In this document: positions 60,492 to 64,000 of the stretch, in pieces
Position numbering within the stretch: position 1 is the stretch's first letter
Layout: each line of letters opens with the position of its first letter
Origin: Rhodococcus sp. HNM0569
GTDB taxonomy: Bacteria > Actinomycetota > Actinomycetes > Mycobacteriales > Mycobacteriaceae
DNA length: 64,000 bases
Assembly (NCBI RefSeq): GCF_012726205.1
Contig: NZ_JAASAE010000001.1
Location: 62,001-126,000, forward strand
Direction: 5' to 3'
Made by a program: the position numbers and the translations under genes
Notes under the pieces: generated by a model
Told to the model about the DNA's origin: nothing
What the model saw: the letters and a program-made list of their open reading frames with translations, nothing else
Databases searched by the model: none

Positions 60492-61391
60492 ATGACGTTC
60501 GACGAAGGTGCGAGGCTCGATCCGGGCCGGGTCCGTTCCGGCGGCGGCCCGGGCCGGGGCGGCAAGCTCGCGCTCGGCGGCGGCGCGGGCGGACTGCTCG
60601 TACTCGTCGTCGCGCTGCTGCTGGGCGGCGACCCGGGCAGCCTGCTCGGCGACTTCACCGGAACCACCGGAGACGGCGGCGGCGCCGATCTCGCGCACTG
60701 CACCAGTGGCGCGTCCGCGAACACCGACGTCGACTGCCGCATCGTCGGCACGGCCACGAGCCTCGACGACGTGTGGGCCGCTCAACTCCCCGCCCAGACG
60801 GGCGTCGAGTACGTGCCACCCGAGGTCGTGCTGTTCTCCGGGTCCGTCGCGACCGGCTGCGGCAATGCGACCAGCGACGTCGGCCCCTTCTACTGCCCCG
60901 CGGACCAGGTCGCGTACTTCGACACGAGCTTCTTCCAGGTGCTGGTCGACCGGTTCGGGTCGAGCGGCGGCCCCCTCGCGCAGGAGTACGTCGTTGCCCA
61001 CGAGGTGGGTCATCACATCCAGAATCGGCTCGGCGACCTCGGGCGTGCCCAGTCCGACCCGCACGGCGCCGAATCGGGTTCGGTGCGCACCGAACTGCAG
61101 GCCGACTGCTACGCCGGCCTGTGGGCGCACTATGCCGCCACGACCCCCGCACCGGGCGGCGGTGAGCCGCTGCTCGAACCGCTGACCGACGCGGACGTGC
61201 AGGACGCGCTGTCCGCCGCGTCGGCGGTGGGCGACGACCGGATCCAGGGCTCCGCCACCGGACGCGTCGACCCGGAGAGCTGGACGCACGGCTCGTCGGC
61301 GCAACGTCGGTCGTGGTTCCAGGCGGGCTACCGCACGGGCGACGTGGCTGCATGCGACACCTATACGGCGGCCGACCTCGACCGGCCGTGA
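60492..61391 (+). CDS. Neutral zinc metallopeptidase (YpfJ family)
   Basis: A 299-residue membrane-anchored protein: a Gly-rich basic N-terminus, one membrane helix ([15 protein letters not shown], about 33-47), a Thr/Gly linker and an outer domain. The zinc site is [13 protein letters not shown] with His170, Glu171 and His174; the third ligand is probably the Glu in [15 protein letters not shown]. Several Cys residues outside could form disulfides. Start is the ATG at 60492, without a clear ribosome site. It corresponds to the tuberculosis gene near Rv2575. Substrate is unknown. Confidence 0.92.
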   Translation: MTFDEGARLDPGRVRSGGGPGRGGKLALGGGAGGLLVLVVALLLGGDPGSLLGDFTGTTGDGGGADLAHCTSGASANTDVDCRIVGTATSLDDVWAAQLPAQTGVEYVPPEVVLFSGSVATGCGNATSDVGPFYCPADQVAYFDTSFFQVLVDRFGSSGGPLAQEYVVAHEVGHHIQNRLGDLGRAQSDPHGAESGSVRTELQADCYAGLWAHYAATTPAPGGGEPLLEPLTDADVQDALSAASAVGDDRIQGSATGRVDPESWTHGSSAQRRSWFQAGYRTGDVAACDTYTAADLDRP

Positions 61392-61397
61392 GCGGAC

Positions 61398-62366
61398 TCA
61401 GCTCGCGGCGGCGAGCGCGTCGTCGAAGCGGTCGAGGAGGTAGCCGGCCTGCCCGTAGTTGCTGACGAGCGCGTAGCCGCCGGGATGCACCCGGCCGGCC
61501 TGCCCGGCGGGCGACCCGGTCAGCAGCGGCGACGCGACGAGCGAGCCCACCTGACCGAACGGCTGCACCGGGTCGCTCATGGTGGAGCTGTAGAGCACGA
61601 GCGACCCGTCGACGTAGTCGCCGAGATCCTCACGCGACATCTGTCGCTCGCCCGGCCCGCGGGTGGGCGTCATGTCGCGCGTCGACGGCGCGAACCGCGC
61701 ACCCGCCGAGGTCAGGATCTCGCCGACCATCGACTCGGGGCCGTACGCCCAGAACTCCTGCGCGTCGTACGAATCGAGAAAGCTGACGGTCTCGCGCGCG
61801 AGCACGTCCGCGTGACGGGTGGCGACGTCGCGCGCGTGCCGCTCGAGGTCCGCGTCCAGATCCGCCTTGCGGTCGGTGCGGCCGACCGCGTCCGCGACGA
61901 CGTCGATGCGGCGCTGCCAATCACTGCGCAACTCGCCTTCGATGGGCACCAGCACGACCGGGGCGAGCGCCCGCAGTTGTGCCAGCACCGCCGGATCGGT
62001 GCCGCTGTGCGAGAAGATCAGGTCGGGCTCGAGGGCAGCGATCTCCTCGACGTCGACGGATTCGCCGTCGGTGACGACCGGAACGTCGGCGATCTGCCTC
62101 ATGTACTCGGGCACGACGATCGACGGCGGCACCGACGCAGCGCCTACCGGCACGATGCCGAGATCGAGCAGCGGCTGGGTACCGATGTTGTGGGTCGTGA
62201 CGATGCGTTGCGGGTCCACCGGCACGTCGACCACGCCACCGGGCGTCTCGACGGCGCGCGTCTCGGTTCCGCGCGTTGCGCCTGCGCCCTCGCTCGACGA
62301 GCAGCCGACGACGGTCACTGCCGTCAGCGACATCACCAGCGCGGCAATCGTCTTCGATATGTGCAC
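61398..62366 (-). CDS. Periplasmic-binding lipoprotein of the iron-siderophore ABC type
   Basis: A 322-residue substrate-binding protein with a lipoprotein signal (VHISKTIAALVMSLTAVTVVGC, lipid on Cys22). The TroA/FecB-like fold shows VDVPVDPQRIVTTHNIGTQPLLDLG (key: VPVDPQRIVTTHNIG), VEEIAALEPDLIFSHSG and a C-terminal YALVSNYGQAGYLLDRF. It looks like iron-siderophore binding proteins, but no permease or ATPase gene is next to it, so it is an orphan. GTG start at 62366 with AAAGGA 7 bases upstream. Its stop faces that of the zinc peptidase 6 bases away. Confidence 0.9.
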   Translation of the reverse strand: MHISKTIAALVMSLTAVTVVGCSSSEGAGATRGTETRAVETPGGVVDVPVDPQRIVTTHNIGTQPLLDLGIVPVGAASVPPSIVVPEYMRQIADVPVVTDGESVDVEEIAALEPDLIFSHSGTDPAVLAQLRALAPVVLVPIEGELRSDWQRRIDVVADAVGRTDRKADLDADLERHARDVATRHADVLARETVSFLDSYDAQEFWAYGPESMVGEILTSAGARFAPSTRDMTPTRGPGERQMSREDLGDYVDGSLVLYSSTMSDPVQPFGQVGSLVASPLLTGSPAGQAGRVHPGGYALVSNYGQAGYLLDRFDDALAAAS

Positions 62367-62424
62367 GACAGTCCTTTCCGCGGCGTCGCCGTGTCCTCCG
62401 GCGTGTGCATCGTAGGGGCCGCCG

Positions 62425-63453
62425 TCAGAACAGTGTGGGCTCCGGCGAGCGTCGGATCGGCGGCGCGGCAGCCACCTGCTCGGCGGGCGCGGCGTCGCGG
62501 TGGCCCGACGCATGATCGAAACCGTGTCTCGTGCGCAGCGGCGCGATCCGCTCGGCCAGCATCCGCCGGTACTCGGGTGGCACGTACGCACCGCGGCCGT
62601 AGAGCTCGCGGTAGCGCCGCACGAGGGCGGGATGTTCGCGCGCGAGCCACCCGAGGAACCACCCCTTGGTACTTCCTCGCAGATGCATCGGGAACGCGGT
62701 GACCCCCGCGGCACCGGCAGCGGAGAGCGCACCGAACAGCGCGTCGAGGTGGTCGACCGAGTCGGTGAGGAAGGGGATGACAGGTGCGACCATGACGTGG
62801 CAGTCGAACCCCGCGTCGGCGACGGCGCGGACGAGGTCGAGCCGCGCCCGCGGCGACGGGGTGCCCGGCTCGAGCTGCTTCTGCAATTCCTCGTCGAACA
62901 CTGCGAGCGAGATGCCGATCGACACCGGCACACTCTCGGCAGCACCGCGTAGCAGCGGGAGGTCGCGTCGCAGCAGTGTGCCCTTGGTGAGGATCGAGAA
63001 GGGTGTACGGGATTCGGCGAGCGCCCCGATGATGCCGGGCATGAGCCGGTATCTGCCCTCGGCACGCTGGTAGGGGTCGGTATTCGTGCCGAGCGCGACG
63101 GCTTCGCGGCGCCAGGACGCGCGGCGAAGTTCCTTGCGCAGTACCGCCGCGATGTTGAGCTTGACCACCACCTGCGAGTCGAAGTCGGCGCCCGCGTCGA
63201 GTTCCAGGTACTCGTGCGAGGGGCGCGCGAAGCAGTAGCGGCACGCGTGGCTACAGCCCCGGAAGGCGTTGACGGTGTATCGGAACGGCAGCGCCGATTC
63301 CTCCGGGACCTTGTTGAGCGCGCTCTTGCACAACACCTCGTGGAAGGTGACACCGTCGAACTCCGGTGTGCGTACCGACCGCAGCACACCCGATCGCTCG
63401 AGCCCCGGCAGCGCACCGTCGTCGACGTCGAGCCGCTGACCGTTCCATCGCAT
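62425..63453 (-). CDS. Rv2578c-family radical SAM protein
   Basis: A 342-residue radical SAM enzyme of unknown reaction. The iron-sulfur Cys triad is in AFRGCSHACRYCFARPSHEY (Cys67, Cys71, Cys74), with ALGTNTDPYQRAEGRY and SILTKGTLLRRDLPLL further along, typical of the Rv2578c/SplB-like group. The N-terminal 40 residues (MRWNGQRLDVDDGALPGL) are the usual start, from the ATG at 63453. A C-terminal tail with ASGHRDAAPAEQVAAAP ends the protein. It is divergent from the EspC-like gene, with 135 bases between. Confidence 0.9.
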   Translation of the reverse strand: MRWNGQRLDVDDGALPGLERSGVLRSVRTPEFDGVTFHEVLCKSALNKVPEESALPFRYTVNAFRGCSHACRYCFARPSHEYLELDAGADFDSQVVVKLNIAAVLRKELRRASWRREAVALGTNTDPYQRAEGRYRLMPGIIGALAESRTPFSILTKGTLLRRDLPLLRGAAESVPVSIGISLAVFDEELQKQLEPGTPSPRARLDLVRAVADAGFDCHVMVAPVIPFLTDSVDHLDALFGALSAAGAAGVTAFPMHLRGSTKGWFLGWLAREHPALVRRYRELYGRGAYVPPEYRRMLAERIAPLRTRHGFDHASGHRDAAPAEQVAAAPPIRRSPEPTLF

Positions 63454-63588
63454 ACCGAGAGTCGAACACAGGTTCGAACCGGTGTCAATCGCTCCCCCGC
63501 GGCGCCACGCGGCCGTGTCGGTCGTGCACGCCCGAGCGCGTGCGCTAAGGTTCCGTGCGAACGTCACGTCATCCGGGGGGAGTCCATC

Positions 63589-63918
63589 ATGAGCGACGTC
63601 TCGGTCGTCACCGACGGCATCCGCGCCTACGGCGCCACGACAGCGCAGGCCGCCGAACAGGTCGCCGCCGCAGGCGCTTTCGATCTCGCAGCGAACATCG
63701 CGGCACTCACGCCGGTCCTCGGCCCCATCGGCGCCGATTTCCTGGCCGCGTTCGCGCACGCACAGGGCACGCACGCCGAAGCGGTCGCCTCGCTCGCGAA
63801 CTTCTACACGCAGACCGCGCTCGCCGCGAACGCCAGCGCGGACGGGTACGACGACACCGACGCCGGTACCGGTTCCGCACTGGGCGGTCTCGGGCCGGAC
63901 ATGGGAGGCCTCGCGTGA
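63589..63918 (+). CDS. EspC-like / DUF2580 type VII secretion target
   Basis: A 109-residue helical protein without a signal peptide. It has two Ala-rich helices (TDGIRAYGATTAQAAEQVAA and a region ending PVLGPIGADFLAAFAHAQGTHAEAVASL), an Asp/Gly-rich end (DGYDDTDAGTGSALGG) and a helix with YTQTALAANASAD. This matches the ESX-1 secretion-associated EspC/DUF2580 family, small partners for ESX-secreted proteins. ATG at 63589 with GGGGGGAG 6 bases upstream. Its stop overlaps the next start as GTGA, so both are translated together. Family assignment is from length and pattern, not a search. Confidence 0.78.
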   Translation: MSDVSVVTDGIRAYGATTAQAAEQVAAAGAFDLAANIAALTPVLGPIGADFLAAFAHAQGTHAEAVASLANFYTQTALAANASADGYDDTDAGTGSALGGLGPDMGGLA

Positions 63919-64000
63919 GCGCGTTCGAACCCGCGAACATCGATCTCGGCACCGGCCCCGCACCCGAGCCCGCCGCACCCGCGACCGTCGGGGACGCGCT
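63915..64000 (+). CDS. Probable type VII-associated protein, start only (3' truncated by window)
   Basis: An open frame from GTG 63915 to the right edge, 28 codons: VSAFEPANIDLGTGPAPEPAAPATVGDA. The GTG overlaps the EspC-like stop (GTGA), and the third-position bias is that of real genes. The Pro/Ala-rich start is not diagnostic. By position it could be a secreted substrate, toxin or chaperone partner of the EspC-like protein; this is inference only. Confidence 0.6.
   Translation, partial: MSAFEPANIDLGTGPAPEPAAPATVGDA

Overview
The window is a GC-rich (visibly about 70% G+C, strong G/C third-position bias) stretch of core chromosome from a mycolic-acid actinobacterium, most likely Rhodococcus or a close relative in the Mycobacteriales. 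The evidence is gene order and protein sequence. One block (opcA-pgl, ppc, secG, tpiA-pgk-gap, whiA-yvcK-rapZ-uvrC, ribH-ribBA-ribE-ribD-rpe, rsmB-fmt, priA, metK, coaBC, rpoZ, gmk, mihF, pyrF-carBA-pyrC-pyrB-pyrR) follows the M. tuberculosis Rv1379-Rv1446 order. A second block (nusB-efp-pepQ, B-4DMT membrane protein, aroB-aroK-aroC, A24 peptidase, aroE, mltG, ruvX, alaS, rarA, aspS, zinc peptidase, Rv2578c-type radical SAM) follows Rv2533-Rv2578. The two blocks join between pyrR and nusB. Nearly all genes lie on the minus strand, many with 4-base ATGA/GTGA stop-start overlaps that fix their starts. These comparisons are from memory of the tuberculosis map, not from a search.

Layout: 1-1.1 kb, end of the pentose-phosphate operon (opcA, pgl). 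1.1-7.8 kb, a small hypothetical ORF, PEP carboxylase, SecG and the lower-glycolysis operon gap-pgk-tpiA. 8-13.3 kb, the uvrC-rapZ-yvcK-whiA operon. 13.4-18.1 kb, riboflavin synthesis with ribulose-5-phosphate epimerase upstream and a PH-like membrane protein downstream. 18.1-20.7 kb, an accessory insertion: a lipoate ligase with reversed domain order, a DUF385 nitroreductase-like protein, and a TetR regulator divergent from a VOC-fold protein across twin operators. 20.7-23.1 kb, rsmB-fmt. 23.2-25.2 kb, a secreted lipase and a PadR regulator with its probable operator. 25.2-31.4 kb, priA, metK, coaBC, rpoZ, gmk, mihF. 31.4-40.4 kb, the pyrimidine operon with a PyrR-binding leader. 40.5-42.8 kb, nusB-efp-pepQ. 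42.9-53.2 kb, the shikimate genes with mltG, ruvX and alaS. 53.4-63.5 kb, a DinB/maleylpyruvate-isomerase-fold protein, rarA, PhoD-like phosphatase, APH-fold kinase, aspS, zinc peptidase, orphan siderophore-binding lipoprotein and radical SAM protein. 63.6 kb to the end, the start of a probable type VII secretion substrate locus.

Functionally the window is mostly housekeeping: central carbon flux, nucleotide, flavin, aromatic and cofactor synthesis, translation, and DNA repair. No tRNA, rRNA, CRISPR array, insertion sequence or prophage was seen. The most notable signals are regulatory or architectural: the paired TetR operators, the PadR operator, the PyrR-binding RNA hairpin covering the pyrR ribosome site, an 18-bp-phased triple repeat in front of metK, the permuted lipoate ligase, a RapZ without the P-loop lysine, a UvrC with two large insertions, in-frame tandem repeats in mltG and ruvX, and the EspC-like gene translationally coupled to a truncated partner at the right edge. 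I found no convincing wholly new system. The right-edge locus is the best place to look further.
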